Assembly (NCBI RefSeq): GCF_014836415.1
Contig: NZ_JACSQY010000003.1
Location: 1-64,000, forward strand
Direction of reading: 5' to 3'
Source of the DNA: Sporosarcina gallistercoris
GTDB taxonomy: Bacteria > Bacillota > Bacilli > Bacillales_A > Planococcaceae
Length of the DNA stretch: 64,000 nt
The notes under the pieces are model-generated. The model ran no database searches. It saw only the letters and a program-made list of their open reading frames with translations, and was not told the origin of the DNA. The translations under genes and the position numbers were made by a program. Of this stretch, positions 17,276 to 26,564 are shown in pieces. The number at the start of each line of letters is the position of its first letter. Position 1 is the first letter of the stretch.

Positions 17276-18481
17276 ATGACAAATCGACGACTGTTCACAT
17301 CTGAGTCGGTAACAGAAGGCCATCCTGATAAGATGTGCGACCAAATTTCAGATGCGATTCTGGATGCGATTATCGAGGAAGACCCGAACGCGCGTGTAGC
17401 GTGTGAAACGACCATTACAACAGGATTAGTTCTCGTGATTGGAGAAATTACGACGACTACGTATGTCGATATTCCGAAAGTGGTTCGAGAAACCGTAAAG
17501 GAAATTGGCTACACACGAGCGAAATACGGATTCGATTACGAAACGTCTTCCGTACTCACCTCTATTGATGAACAATCACCTGACATCGCAGCCAGTGTCG
17601 ATCGTGCACTTGAAGCACGTGAAGGCTTGATGGATGATGAAGAACTAGAAGCAATTGGTGCTGGCGACCAGGGACTCATGTTTGGTTATGCTTGTAACGA
17701 AACAGAGGAATTGATGCCTCTGCCAATCAGTCTTGCACACAAACTTTCACGTCAACTAACGAAAGTACGGAAAGAAGAAACACTTGACTACTTACGTCCG
17801 GACGGAAAAACTCAAGTAACAATAGAATATAACGAACAGAACGAACCGATCCGCGTAGATACGATTGTCATTTCTACGCAACATCACCCGGAAGTGACAC
17901 TGGAGCAATTACAGCGTGAAGTAAAACAATACGTGATTGACGCAGTAGTACCAAAGAACTTGCTGGATGATGAAACGAAGTATTTCATCAACCCATCAGG
18001 ACGCTTTGTCATCGGTGGTCCTCAAGGGGATGCGGGTCTTACAGGACGTAAAATCATTGTCGATACGTATGGCGGTTACGCACGTCATGGCGGCGGTGCG
18101 TTCTCTGGTAAAGACGCAACGAAAGTCGACCGTTCAGCATCATACGCAGCACGTTACGTAGCCAAGAACCTTGTCGCTGCAGGATTAGCGGAGCGCTGTG
18201 AAGTACAGCTGGCATATGCAATCGGTGTAGCTAAGCCTGTTTCGATTTCAGTGGATACTTTCGGGACAAGTGATATACCGGAAAGTCGTCTTGTAGAGCT
18301 GGTCAGAAACCATTTCGATCTACGCCCAGCAGGAATTATCAAGATGCTTGACCTCCGTCGTCCGATCTATAAGCAGACAGCAGCTTATGGTCACTTCGGA
18401 AGAACGGATATCGATCTGCCTTGGGAACGTACAGACAAGGCTTCTGCATTGAAAGAAGAAGTGTCTCAACTTAAAGGATAA
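17276..18481 (+). CDS. metK: S-adenosylmethionine synthetase MetK
   Basis: Makes S-adenosylmethionine from methionine and ATP. The 401-aa protein shows [20 protein letters not shown] near the N-terminus, the signature [12 protein letters not shown] (about 119-130), [24 protein letters not shown] and the P-loop GGGAFSGKD (about 261-269). AGGAGG stands seven bases before the ATG. The SAM-I riboswitch upstream makes expression fall when its own product is abundant. A terminator shared with the next gene follows. Confidence 0.98.
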   Translation: MTNRRLFTSESVTEGHPDKMCDQISDAILDAIIEEDPNARVACETTITTGLVLVIGEITTTTYVDIPKVVRETVKEIGYTRAKYGFDYETSSVLTSIDEQSPDIAASVDRALEAREGLMDDEELEAIGAGDQGLMFGYACNETEELMPLPISLAHKLSRQLTKVRKEETLDYLRPDGKTQVTIEYNEQNEPIRVDTIVISTQHHPEVTLEQLQREVKQYVIDAVVPKNLLDDETKYFINPSGRFVIGGPQGDAGLTGRKIIVDTYGGYARHGGGAFSGKDATKVDRSASYAARYVAKNLVAAGLAERCEVQLAYAIGVAKPVSISVDTFGTSDIPESRLVELVRNHFDLRPAGIIKMLDLRRPIYKQTAAYGHFGRTDIDLPWERTDKASALKEEVSQLKG

Positions 18482-18485
18482 GCAT

Positions 18486-18529
18486 AAAAAAGCAAGGGAG
18501 CCGATTCAGCGCCCTTGCTTTTCTTATTT
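18486..18529. terminator. Bidirectional terminator between metK and ytoA
   Basis: AAAAAAGCAAGGG, a 13-base loop and CCCTTGCTTTTCTTATTT. Confidence 0.88.
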
Positions 18530-18534
18530 ACAGC

Positions 18535-19047
18535 TTAGTTTTGATGGTTTTTATAATGCTTGCCTTTTTCTACGTAACTTTCGACGATTCTTTCCATATC
18601 CGCCCTATCTTCGTCTGTTAGTGCACGAACGACCTTTGCGGGGGAACCGAGTGCTAGCATACCAGCTGGAATCACTTTACCGGGTGGAACTAAACTGCCT
18701 GCACCTACAAAAGCACCTTCCTCGACTACTGCGCCATCGAGTATGATCGAACCCATCCCGACAAGTGCCCCTTTTTTAATCGTACAGCTATGTAACGTAA
18801 CCTTATGGCCAATTGTGACGTCATCTTCTATGACTAATGGGTTGTTAGGACTCTGATGCAGACAAGATAAGTCTTGGATACTGACGCGTTTACCGATCCT
18901 GGTCGGCGCAACGTCTCCACGGATCACGGTACTGAACCAAACAGAAGAATCAGCGCCAATTGTAACGTCACCGCTGATAACAGCAAAATCGGCTACAAAA
19001 ACGGTTTCATCGATGTCTGGCCAAACATCCTTATACGGAACAATCAT
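18535..19047 (-). CDS. ytoA: Gamma-carbonic-anhydrase-like hexapeptide-repeat protein (YtoA)
   Basis: 170-aa left-handed beta-helix protein with hexapeptide repeats from VFVADFAVISGDVTIGADSSVW to VPPGKVIPAGMLALGSPAKVVR. Three His that could bind zinc are present at LHQSPN, IGHKV and LHSC. Members of this family include gamma carbonic anhydrases and acyltransferase-like proteins; activity here is not certain. The ATG at 19047 has AAGGAGGG upstream, while the longer frame starting at 19071 does not. ytoA is near metK in B. subtilis too. Confidence 0.88.
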   Translation of the reverse strand: MIVPYKDVWPDIDETVFVADFAVISGDVTIGADSSVWFSTVIRGDVAPTRIGKRVSIQDLSCLHQSPNNPLVIEDDVTIGHKVTLHSCTIKKGALVGMGSIILDGAVVEEGAFVGAGSLVPPGKVIPAGMLALGSPAKVVRALTDEDRADMERIVESYVEKGKHYKNHQN

Positions 19048-19152
19048 GAAAATGCCCTCCTTGTTGTGCATTGATGTATAATAATCCTAACAAAGTTTTA
19101 GGACATGTACAAAAAGGAGTCTCAAGTATTGTAGTAAATGGAGGGAAGCGCT

Positions 19153-19947
19153 ATGTGGAAATGGGAAGCAGACGGACAAGCAAAAGCAGTCATTGTCATT
19201 GTACATAACGCGTACGAAGACCATCAGCGATATGCATGGCTGATTCAAAAACTAAGAATTTCAGGGTTTGACTTGATTACAGGAGATCTGCCTGGTCATG
19301 GCGCGGATGATAACGGAAAGCCTCATGATGAACCATTCGAATCCTACGTGGAGTTTGCGAAAAAAATGATCGATGCGGGATTGAAAGAAAGTGTACCGGT
19401 CATTGTCGTAGCGCATGGTTTAGGTGCTACGATCATGATTCATTTACTTCAGAGACAGCGGATTGAATGTGCGGGACTGATTATCAGCTCACCGTGGCTT
19501 TCATTGATCCACCATCCGCCTAAGTTTACATCGATGCTGACACGACTAGCATCATCTATGAAGCTAGATCATGGAGTCACGTACGACATGCTCACGAAAA
19601 ACCCTGAAGAGCGTCCGAAAACACGTATTTCATCCGACGTGAAATCGATTGTAACAGGCGGTTGGTACAAGGAACTCACATCTCTCATGAAAGGGACTCT
19701 CCAGACAGAGAAATCGATACAAGATGTTCCATTACTTGTACACACTGGCGGAGAGGATCAGGTGACAGATACAGCTGAGACAAAGAAATGGATGAAACGT
19801 CAAAATCTAAGTGAATTCCAGTATAAAGAGTGGCGTTATTTATATCATGACGTCTACCATGAGCCAGAACGTGAAGAGGTCTTTTTATATACAAAATCGT
19901 TCATCGATAATGTGTTGCGTTCACTCGGATATGTAATTGAAAATTGA
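19153..19947 (+). CDS. ytpA: YtpA-like alpha/beta hydrolase lacking the serine nucleophile
   Basis: 264-aa protein of the monoglyceride-lipase/lysophospholipase (hydrolase_4) group, resembling B. subtilis YtpA, which is implicated in bacilysocin formation. GDLPGHG (about 44-50), the acid in GGEDQVTD and the His in YHDVYHEPERE are present. The nucleophile elbow, GHSMGG in relatives, reads AHGLGA at 87-92, so the Ser is Gly (codon GGT, 19417-19419). The protein is therefore probably not a normal hydrolase. GGAGGGAAG before 19153 fixes the start. Confidence 0.85.
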   Translation: MWKWEADGQAKAVIVIVHNAYEDHQRYAWLIQKLRISGFDLITGDLPGHGADDNGKPHDEPFESYVEFAKKMIDAGLKESVPVIVVAHGLGATIMIHLLQRQRIECAGLIISSPWLSLIHHPPKFTSMLTRLASSMKLDHGVTYDMLTKNPEERPKTRISSDVKSIVTGGWYKELTSLMKGTLQTEKSIQDVPLLVHTGGEDQVTDTAETKKWMKRQNLSEFQYKEWRYLYHDVYHEPEREEVFLYTKSFIDNVLRSLGYVIEN

Positions 19948-19964
19948 TAGACGGAGGGTCAACT

Positions 19965-20492
19965 ATGGAAGCAGAGTCAAAGAAAGAATTTTGGTCATGG
20001 GGGAAGTCCCTGATTGTCGCAGTACTGATCGCATTTATCGTTAGACAATTTTTATTTACACCCGTCATTGTTTCGGGAGAGTCGATGGAACCGACGTACC
20101 ATGATAATAATCGGGTCGTCATTTCAAAAATTTCATCACTGGAACACTTCGACAAAATCGTATTTCATGCACCAAACGCAGAAGAGGACTTCATTAAACG
20201 GGTAATCGGGTTGCCAGGAGATACAGTTGTAATGGAAAATGACGTGCTTTCCATTAATGGGAAAGAGTATCCTGAACCCTACTTGGACCAGAACAAAGAG
20301 GCACTACCAGACGGTCAGAAATTGACCCAGGATTTCGAAGTGAATGTTCCTGAAGGTCAATTGTTCGTGATGGGAGACAACCGTTCAAACAGTATGGACA
20401 GTCGGATCTTTGGCAGTATTGAAGAAGAATCCGTCGTTGGCAAAGTGAAATTCCGATTTTATCCATTCAATGAGATTGGGAATCCAAAGTGA
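19965..20492 (+). CDS. Signal peptidase I
   Basis: Membrane-anchored serine protease that removes signal peptides on the outer face. The 175-aa protein has one N-terminal membrane helix (about 15-33), the catalytic Ser40 in SGESMEPTY, Lys78 in DFIKRVIGLPGD, and box E GDNRSNSMDSR. This is the short SipS-like form. ACGGAGGGT precedes the ATG at 19965. It starts 17 bp after the YtpA-like gene, so the two may be cotranscribed. Confidence 0.95.
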   Translation: MEAESKKEFWSWGKSLIVAVLIAFIVRQFLFTPVIVSGESMEPTYHDNNRVVISKISSLEHFDKIVFHAPNAEEDFIKRVIGLPGDTVVMENDVLSINGKEYPEPYLDQNKEALPDGQKLTQDFEVNVPEGQLFVMGDNRSNSMDSRIFGSIEEESVVGKVKFRFYPFNEIGNPK

Positions 20493-20584
20493 TCGGTTGT
20501 TCTGAACAGGTAAATTTCTCCTGATTAAGTCAGATGTTTTTGAGACATGCTACCGATAGACACCTTTGAAAAGGAGTGGCGGCA

Positions 20585-20764
20585 ATGTCAGATAAGCAAA
20601 CAGGTAAGAAACAACGTGCGAACGAGCAAACAGGCAGCATGGCTGGAACGGAATACACCGATGGTCAGCGACGAACCGATGAAGTCGCATCAACTTCATA
20701 CACGGGAAGTGCTAAAAAGAAAGTCGACCTGCAAAATGATCGACTTGAAACAGGTGGCTTTTAA
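20585..20764 (+). CDS. Small hydrophilic protein, 59 aa
   Basis: A 59-aa protein rich in Lys, Gln, Thr, Gly and Asp, without membrane segment. It has an excellent ribosome site (AAAAGGAG, eight bases before ATG) and a terminator directly after, so it is a real gene. The Gln/Thr/Gly-rich composition is like small spore or stress proteins, but I do not recognise a family. Confidence 0.65.
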   Translation: MSDKQTGKKQRANEQTGSMAGTEYTDGQRRTDEVASTSYTGSAKKKVDLQNDRLETGGF

Positions 20765-20784
20765 CTAGCTGCAAATTATTACCG

Positions 20785-20814
20785 AACCTCTGCAGAAGTA
20801 TGCAGAGGTTTTTT
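20785..20814 (+). terminator. Rho-independent terminator
   Basis: AACCTCTGCA, loop GAAGTA, TGCAGAGGTTTTTTA, after the small hydrophilic protein gene. Confidence 0.93.
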
Positions 20815-20884
20815 ACTTCGTTCTAGTCTTCATATCGCATTTTTTGTGATAAGTTAATAGCAGCGAATTCTTAAGGGAGATTTG

Positions 20885-23032
20885 ATGTGGATGGAAGATT
20901 TTTTTGAACGTAAAAAAAGACAACTGAATATCCAATTGAACGATGTGCAGAAACAGGCCGTCCAGACTACGGAAGGTCCACTGCTTCTTCTGGCATGTCC
21001 AGGATCTGGAAAGACGACGACTATAATTATGAGAATCGGATATTTAATAGAAGAACTCGGTGTTCAACCAAGGCGTATTAAAGCGATTACGTTCAGTAAA
21101 GCATCTGCGAGCGATATGCAGAAACGATTCGCTGCGTTGTTTCCTGATTTGCCGACAGCGGATTTTTCGACGATTCACAGCTTAGCCTTCACGATTTCTA
21201 GGAAATGGCTAGCGAAGCAAGGCCGCCAGTTTACGTTGTTGGAAGGATATCCGAAGCAGAACGCTTTGAAATCAGCATGCCGTCATGTCCTGAAAGAGAA
21301 TGCGACGGAAGATCAGCTGAATGCGCTTTCGACTTATGTAAGCCTCATGAAAAACCAAATGATTCCTGCAGAAAAGTGGACGGAAAAGGACGAACCCTTC
21401 GAGCAGGCAGCAAAAATTGCACGTCACTATGAGTCAGTAAAGAATGCATCTGCAGATAGTGTACTGCTCGACTTTGATGACTTGTTATTAGCAGCTGAAC
21501 AAGCAATGCGGACGGATGAAGATCTTGGAGCGGAATTCCAATCCAAATATGATTATATCCTGACGGATGAGAGCCAGGATACGTCGCTCGTCCAGCATAA
21601 AATCGTGGAACACCTGACAGCGATGCATGGGAATCTCTGTGTCGTGGCAGATGATGACCAATCCATCTATGCATGGAGAGGTGCAGATCCTGATTATCTA
21701 ATGGATTTCAAACTCGTATATCCTGAAGCTAAGCTGTTATATATGGAACAGAACTATCGGTCCTCTTCTGAAATCGTCACCACTTCCGCATCGTTCATTA
21801 AACGGAATACAAAACGCTGGGAAAAGAAAATGCATACGGAAAACGGTTCAAAAGGAGCGATTCAGTTACGACGTCTCCATACGCCAAAGCAGCAACTGGA
21901 ATATGTGACATACGAACTTCTTGCGGAAGAGGATTTAAGTGAAGTGGCAATTCTTTTCCGGAATAACGCATCCTCTACACCTTTTGTGAACGAACTTCAT
22001 CGGAGAGGCATTCCATTTTACATGAAAGATGCGGACGATAAGTTTTTCTCCCACTGGGTTGTACAAGATATTCTCAATTTCATGCGGCTCAGTTTCAACT
22101 TGGAACGAAAAGATATTTTCGTGAAGGTTGCGGGAAAAATGCAATTGTTTGTATCGAATTCGACATTACAGCAGTTTGGACGGAGTACAATCGAGGGGAA
22201 TGTATTTGAAGCTTTCCAAAAGATGGCGGTGTTAAAAGACAGCCAGGTGAGAAAGCTCGATGCGTATTTGGATGTATATAACAAGATACCGGAGATGCGT
22301 CCGGCCCAAATCATCCGCATGATTCGCTACGAACTCGGCTATGAAGACAGCCTGGTGAGCATGTCATCGAAGTTCGGATACCGTGCAGACAGTTTAACAG
22401 GTATTTTAGAAACATTGGAAGGGATTGCTGAACAGACGCGGACGATGATTGAGTTTGCAGAACAGCTGAAATCCCTTGAAGACGCCGTACAGGAAGCAAA
22501 ACAAGAGCCTGTTGGACAAGCAGTGACGCTATCGACTTTCCATAGTGCGAAAGGATTGGAGTTTAAACGGGTGTTTATGATTGACCTAGTCAAAGGCATC
22601 ATCCCGTCGGAAGAAGACCTTACGGAACCATCCTTATTAGAAGAAGCACGCCGCTTATTTTATGTTGGCATGACTCGAGCAAAAGAACGCCTCGAATTGT
22701 TGTCGTACTCCTCTGCAGACGGGAAGTCGAAGGAAGACTCCAAGTTTGTGAACGAAGTGAGAGGGATTTTGCTGCCGAAGCGCACCGATTCGACGAAACA
22801 AAAGAGCAGCTTGGTGAAAACGGCACCAAAATCCGTTGCAGTGAACCCGAATGGAATTGGAAATCCCGACCATTTGACAAAGGGGACACTTGTCAAACAC
22901 CGTGTCTTTGGTAAAGGGGAAATCGTTGATGTGAGTACTGAAACCATCGAAATCCGGTTTGCTGCAGCTACGAAGCGGTTGGCATTACAACCCGTTCTAG
23001 AAAAGCGGATGTTGGAGAAGGCTGATTTATGA
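20885..23032 (+). CDS. UvrD/PcrA-type superfamily 1 DNA helicase
   Basis: 715-aa SF1A helicase. Motifs in order: Q motif LNDVQKQAV, Walker A ACPGSGKTTT (about 38-47), Ia ITFSKASASDMQKR, Walker B LTDESQDTS, motif III DDDQSIYAWRGAD, motif IV QNYRSS, motif V VTLSTFHSAKGLEF, motif VI LFYVGMTRAKERL. The C-terminus LVKHRVFGKGEIVDV is the Tudor-like domain that in PcrA contacts RNA polymerase. It is shorter than, and distinct from, the housekeeping PcrA, and is more like the YjcD type. Its stop overlaps crcB1 (ATGA), so it leads a three-gene unit. Confidence 0.92.
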   Translation: MWMEDFFERKKRQLNIQLNDVQKQAVQTTEGPLLLLACPGSGKTTTIIMRIGYLIEELGVQPRRIKAITFSKASASDMQKRFAALFPDLPTADFSTIHSLAFTISRKWLAKQGRQFTLLEGYPKQNALKSACRHVLKENATEDQLNALSTYVSLMKNQMIPAEKWTEKDEPFEQAAKIARHYESVKNASADSVLLDFDDLLLAAEQAMRTDEDLGAEFQSKYDYILTDESQDTSLVQHKIVEHLTAMHGNLCVVADDDQSIYAWRGADPDYLMDFKLVYPEAKLLYMEQNYRSSSEIVTTSASFIKRNTKRWEKKMHTENGSKGAIQLRRLHTPKQQLEYVTYELLAEEDLSEVAILFRNNASSTPFVNELHRRGIPFYMKDADDKFFSHWVVQDILNFMRLSFNLERKDIFVKVAGKMQLFVSNSTLQQFGRSTIEGNVFEAFQKMAVLKDSQVRKLDAYLDVYNKIPEMRPAQIIRMIRYELGYEDSLVSMSSKFGYRADSLTGILETLEGIAEQTRTMIEFAEQLKSLEDAVQEAKQEPVGQAVTLSTFHSAKGLEFKRVFMIDLVKGIIPSEEDLTEPSLLEEARRLFYVGMTRAKERLELLSYSSADGKSKEDSKFVNEVRGILLPKRTDSTKQKSSLVKTAPKSVAVNPNGIGNPDHLTKGTLVKHRVFGKGEIVDVSTETIEIRFAAATKRLALQPVLEKRMLEKADL

Positions 23033-23400
23033 GAGGGGTATTCGCAATAGGTGCAGCGGGGGCAATTGGGGCATTAGCCAGAACTGTTATCGGCATGCTC
23101 GTTCCAGCAGCGAGTGGATTCCCCGTTGGAACATTTGTTGTCAATATTGTCGGGACATTCATTCTTTGTTTTCTTGTTGAAAGATCCCTTCACTGGACGC
23201 TTGTGAACAAAACGACGTACGACGCGATTACGATCGGTTTTCTTGGTTCGTTTACCACATTTTCTGCATTTAGTTTTGAAACGTTGACACTGTTACAAAC
23301 GAATGTAGGAATGGCGTTGTTTTATGTGGGCGTCAGTCTAGTTATCGGTTTGTTCGCGGGTGCACTTGGAATTCGACTTGGCGGAAGGGGGCAGGAATGA
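23029..23400 (+). CDS. crcB1: Fluoride channel FluC (CrcB), subunit 1
   Basis: 123-aa four-helix membrane protein exporting fluoride. Hallmarks are GAIGALAR at the N-terminus, GTFVVNIVGTF (about 39-49) and GFLGSFTTFSAFSFE (about 72-86) with the Phe box. The paired crcB2 downstream suggests a heterodimeric channel as in other Bacilli. It overlaps the helicase by four bases. No fluoride riboswitch is visible, so expression depends on the helicase promoter or an unseen internal one. Confidence 0.95.
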   Translation: MRGVFAIGAAGAIGALARTVIGMLVPAASGFPVGTFVVNIVGTFILCFLVERSLHWTLVNKTTYDAITIGFLGSFTTFSAFSFETLTLLQTNVGMALFYVGVSLVIGLFAGALGIRLGGRGQE

Positions 23401-23786
23401 TGACGTGGGCAGATTTAGCAGCTGTTGGAGCAGGTGGTTTTGCAGGGGCGATCATTCGCTACCTGGTTTCCCGAAAATTGAATACACGTGCACCTGTTCC
23501 TTATGGGACGCTTGTAGTCAATATGTTTGGCTGCCTCCTCATCGGTCTCGTGGCTGGATTGCAACTCTCTCCAACGCTAACTTTTCTACTAGGTTCGGGC
23601 TTGGCGGGGGCATTGACGACATTTTCCACGTGGCTGAAAGAATTAGTAGGGATGGCAAGGTTACGGGAAGTAGGAAAGTCGAGTGGTTATTTAATGGGAT
23701 CTATAATTTTGGGGATTGTATTGGTTTACGCAGGTTATATAGGTGGTACTTTTTTCAGCAGTAACGGTTTAGTGAGCTGCTGTTAG
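23397..23786 (+). CDS. crcB2: Fluoride channel FluC (CrcB), subunit 2
   Basis: 129-aa partner of crcB1, with GGFAGAIIR near the N-terminus, GTLVVNMFGC (about 36-45) and GLAGALTTFSTW (about 65-76). Its start overlaps the crcB1 stop (ATGATGA), with GGGGGCAGGA upstream. The C-terminus carries a CC pair just before the stop. Gene order and overlap imply coordinated synthesis of two halves. Confidence 0.94.
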   Translation: MMTWADLAAVGAGGFAGAIIRYLVSRKLNTRAPVPYGTLVVNMFGCLLIGLVAGLQLSPTLTFLLGSGLAGALTTFSTWLKELVGMARLREVGKSSGYLMGSIILGIVLVYAGYIGGTFFSSNGLVSCC

Positions 23787-23830
23787 GGAATAGACTGGTG
23801 ACAGATATTCTTGAATGGAGGCGGACCAGC

Positions 23831-25870
23831 TTGCAAAACGAAAATGAAGAACAAAACAAAAAACACCGTCAACTCGAGACATTTCGAACAGAAGACAAAA
23901 ACAAATCGCTTACAACAAACCAAGGCTTGAAAGTGTCGGAGGACGAACATTCTCTGAAAGCGGGACAACGTGGACCGACACTCATGGAGGACTTTCATTT
24001 CCGCGAGAAAATGACCCATTTTGACCATGAACGGATCCCAGAACGCGTTGTACATGCAAGAGGATATGCGGCTCATGGTGAGTTTGAATTGTACGAATCG
24101 ATGAGTGAATACACAAAAGCGGACTTCTTACAGACGCCAGGTAAAAAAACACCTGTTTTCACACGTTTTTCAACAGTGGCAGGCAGTAAAGGCTCTGCTG
24201 AAACCGTACGGGATGTGCGCGGATTTGCTGTGAAGTTCTACACAGATGAAGGGAACTATGATCTCGTCGGAAATAACATACCGGTTTTCTTCATCCAGGA
24301 TGCTATCAAATTCCCGGACCTGGTTCATGCTGTAAAGCCGGAACCACACAATGAGATGCCTCAAGCGGCGTCGGCCCACGATACATTTTGGGACTTTGTT
24401 GCAAATAACCAGGAGTCCGCTCATATGGTCATGTGGCATATGTCGGATCGGGCAATTCCAAGAAGTTTCCGTATGATGGAAGGATTCGGGGTACATACAT
24501 TCCGCTTTGTCAATGCTAAAGGGAAATCCCATTTCGTCAAGTTCCACTGGAAACCGAAACTAGGTGTGAATTCCCTTGTTTGGGATGAAGCCCAAAAAAT
24601 CAGTGGTAAAGACCCGGACTTCCATCGCAAAGATCTGTGGGAATCGATAGAAAACGGAGACTATGCTGAATGGGAGCTTGGTGTACAGCTTATTGAAGAG
24701 TCTCAGGAATTCGACTTTGACTTTGATATATTGGACCCGACCAAACTTTGGCCAGAGGAAGATATCCCAGTCAAAATCATTGGGAAGATGACTTTGAATC
24801 GGAATGTCGATAATGTATTTGCAGAAACTGAACAGGTCGCTTTCCATCCTGGACACGTCGTCCCTGGAATTGACTTCTCGAATGACCCGCTATTGCAAGG
24901 TCGTTTGTTCTCATACACAGATACGCAGTTGATCCGTCTAGGTGGACCGAATTTCCATGAGTTGCCGATCAATCGACCGGTTTGTCCATTCCATAATAAT
25001 CAGCGTGATGGCTATGGCCGTCAGACGATCAACACAGGACAAGTTTCCTATCATAAGAATTCGTTAGCAGATAACACGCCGTCGACTTCCACGGAAGAAG
25101 AAGGAGGATACGTTCATTATCAAGAGAAAGTGGACGGACGCAAAGTCGCTGCTCGCAGTGATTCGTTCAAAGATCATTTCTCACAAGCTAAATTATTCTG
25201 GAACAGTATGTCGGTTGTAGAGAAAAAGCATATTGTGGAAGCGTTCAGCTTTGAAGTAGGGAAAGTGAAAAACAAAGACATTCGTCAGCAAGTCGTAGAT
25301 ATGTTTGGTCATGTGGATAATGGTCTCGCTTCTGCAGTTGCTCATGCAGTTGGTGTACATGCTCCGAACGCAAGTGAAGAAAGCACCGTGACTAAAAGTT
25401 CCCCGGCATTGAGCCAAGAGAACAAAGCGAAATTACCGGATACGCGAAAAGTCGGGATTCTTATAGGAAATCAGTTCGAGGACTCCGAAGTGGAATCGAT
25501 TGTAGAGGCTTGTCTAGAAGCGGGTATGGAGGTAGATTTAGTAAGTGAGAAGTACGGCAAGCTGACAGGAATGAATGGTTTAGAAGCAGAGGTGGACGAA
25601 ACGTTCTTGACGATGCATTCCGTACTGTATGACGCCATCATTGTCGCAGGTGGAGATGCTGAGAATCCGCAGAAATTCAAAATGGATACGATTGACTTCA
25701 TGAACGAAGCCTATAAGCACTTCAAGCCAATTGGCATTCTTTCAAAAGGTCAAGCATTTGCAGGTGATTCGATTGTAGAAATGACTGCCGGAGTAATTAC
25801 GTATGAACAAAAAGACTTTGCTGCTCAGTTCGTCAACGCTGTAGCTGAACACCGTCATTGGGATCGATAA
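23831..25870 (+). CDS. katE: Large-subunit (HPII/KatE-type) catalase
   Basis: Haem catalase of clade 2, 679 aa. Catalytic His lies in ERVVHARGYAAHGEFE, Asn in LVGNNIPVFF and the haem-ligand Tyr in GRLFSYTDTQLIRLGG. From about residue 540 a DJ-1/PfpI-like (flavodoxin-fold) domain follows (KVGILIGNQFEDSEVE...), typical for the large-subunit class. The frame is open from 23798, but TTG at 23831 with TGGAGGCGG upstream is the likely start; the first 30 residues are very hydrophilic. It is followed by a terminator. Confidence 0.95.
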   Translation: MQNENEEQNKKHRQLETFRTEDKNKSLTTNQGLKVSEDEHSLKAGQRGPTLMEDFHFREKMTHFDHERIPERVVHARGYAAHGEFELYESMSEYTKADFLQTPGKKTPVFTRFSTVAGSKGSAETVRDVRGFAVKFYTDEGNYDLVGNNIPVFFIQDAIKFPDLVHAVKPEPHNEMPQAASAHDTFWDFVANNQESAHMVMWHMSDRAIPRSFRMMEGFGVHTFRFVNAKGKSHFVKFHWKPKLGVNSLVWDEAQKISGKDPDFHRKDLWESIENGDYAEWELGVQLIEESQEFDFDFDILDPTKLWPEEDIPVKIIGKMTLNRNVDNVFAETEQVAFHPGHVVPGIDFSNDPLLQGRLFSYTDTQLIRLGGPNFHELPINRPVCPFHNNQRDGYGRQTINTGQVSYHKNSLADNTPSTSTEEEGGYVHYQEKVDGRKVAARSDSFKDHFSQAKLFWNSMSVVEKKHIVEAFSFEVGKVKNKDIRQQVVDMFGHVDNGLASAVAHAVGVHAPNASEESTVTKSSPALSQENKAKLPDTRKVGILIGNQFEDSEVESIVEACLEAGMEVDLVSEKYGKLTGMNGLEAEVDETFLTMHSVLYDAIIVAGGDAENPQKFKMDTIDFMNEAYKHFKPIGILSKGQAFAGDSIVEMTAGVITYEQKDFAAQFVNAVAEHRHWDR

Positions 25871-25873
25871 AAT

Positions 25874-25914
25874 AGGAAGCGGCAGCTGTCCATCGGGCAG
25901 CTGACGCTTCTTTT
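25874..25914 (+). terminator. Terminator after katE
   Basis: GAAGCGGCAGCTG, a 9-base loop, CAGCTGACGCTTCTTTT. Confidence 0.9.
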
Positions 25915-25916
25915 GC

Positions 25917-26095
25917 TCCATTGTTCGCACGTTTAACCAGAGCGCAACGGAAGGAGTCTACTGACAAGGGAAAACGATTTTTTGAACAGGATTATTAATC
26001 CAATGATATTTTTTTGGAATGTCACAGGCTGATGGGAAAGAGCTAAATATAGCTTATGGATAGGAACTACGAGTTTATGAATGATTGGCTTTGAA
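25917..26095. other. Intergenic stretch without recognised feature
   Basis: Part of a 333-bp gap between katE and arsR. I see no ORF with a ribosome site and no known RNA motif here. Confidence 0.5.
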
Positions 26096-26126
26096 AAACA
26101 AGGGCTGTCTTTTGGCAGCCTTTTTC
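26096..26126 (+). terminator. Terminator upstream of the ars cluster
   Basis: GGGCTGTC, TTTT, GGCAGCC and T5. Nothing obvious is transcribed into it, so it may insulate arsR. Confidence 0.75.
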
Positions 26127-26149
26127 ACAATGCAAATAAAATTTCGCAC

Positions 26150-26178
26150 TTGTTTATATAAGCATATGATTATATAAT
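26150..26178 (+). promoter_or_regulatory. arsR promoter with ArsR operator palindrome
   Basis: TTGTTT (26150-26155), 17 bp, TATAAT (26173-26178). The region between is almost filled by a 24-bp near-perfect palindrome, 26154-26177: TTATATAA arms around CATATG. A closely related site lies at 28348-28369. ArsR binding here would cover the promoter and explain arsenite-inducible autoregulation. Confidence 0.82.
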
Positions 26179-26203
26179 ATTTAAAGTTATGGAGGGATGA
26201 TAG

Positions 26204-26551
26204 ATGGACGAATCAAAGATAGTAGAGGTACAGAAAGCATCGCAACTCTTGAAGTTGCTTGGAGACAAAACTCGTCTGACGATGATGAAGTTGCTTCAAA
26301 CTCATGATTGCTGCGTGTGTGAATTTGTTGAAATTTTTAAGATGAGTCAACCTGCGATCAGCCAGCATCTAAGGAAGCTGAGAGACGTTGGATTGGTGAA
26401 AGAAGAACGCAGAGGACAGTGGATCTTTTACTCGATAAACAACAAGCACGAAGACTATCGTTTTGTTGAAAGCATCTTGAATCACTTGCCTGAACAAGAT
26501 GGTCTGGTTGACGAATTGGAAGTGCAAGGTTTACGTATTTCTTGTAACTAA
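26204..26551 (+). CDS. arsR: ArsR-family arsenic-responsive repressor
   Basis: 115-aa winged-helix SmtB/ArsR repressor. Cys36, Cys37 and Cys39 in DCCVCEF at the start of helix 3 form the arsenite site (the classical pattern is ELCVCDL). The recognition helix is [15 protein letters not shown] (about 46-60), followed by the wing [11 protein letters not shown] further Cys is the penultimate residue. Start ATG has GGAGGGAT upstream. It leads arsR-arsB-arsC and overlaps no gene; arsB starts 13 bp after its stop. Confidence 0.95.
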   Translation: MDESKIVEVQKASQLLKLLGDKTRLTMMKLLQTHDCCVCEFVEIFKMSQPAISQHLRKLRDVGLVKEERRGQWIFYSINNKHEDYRFVESILNHLPEQDGLVDELEVQGLRISCN

Positions 26552-26564
26552 GGAGGAAAGTACA

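Noticed and set aside
22700..23030. Fluoride riboswitch before crcB1
   Set aside because: The stretch is coding sequence of the helicase, and the conserved fluoride aptamer blocks are not seen.
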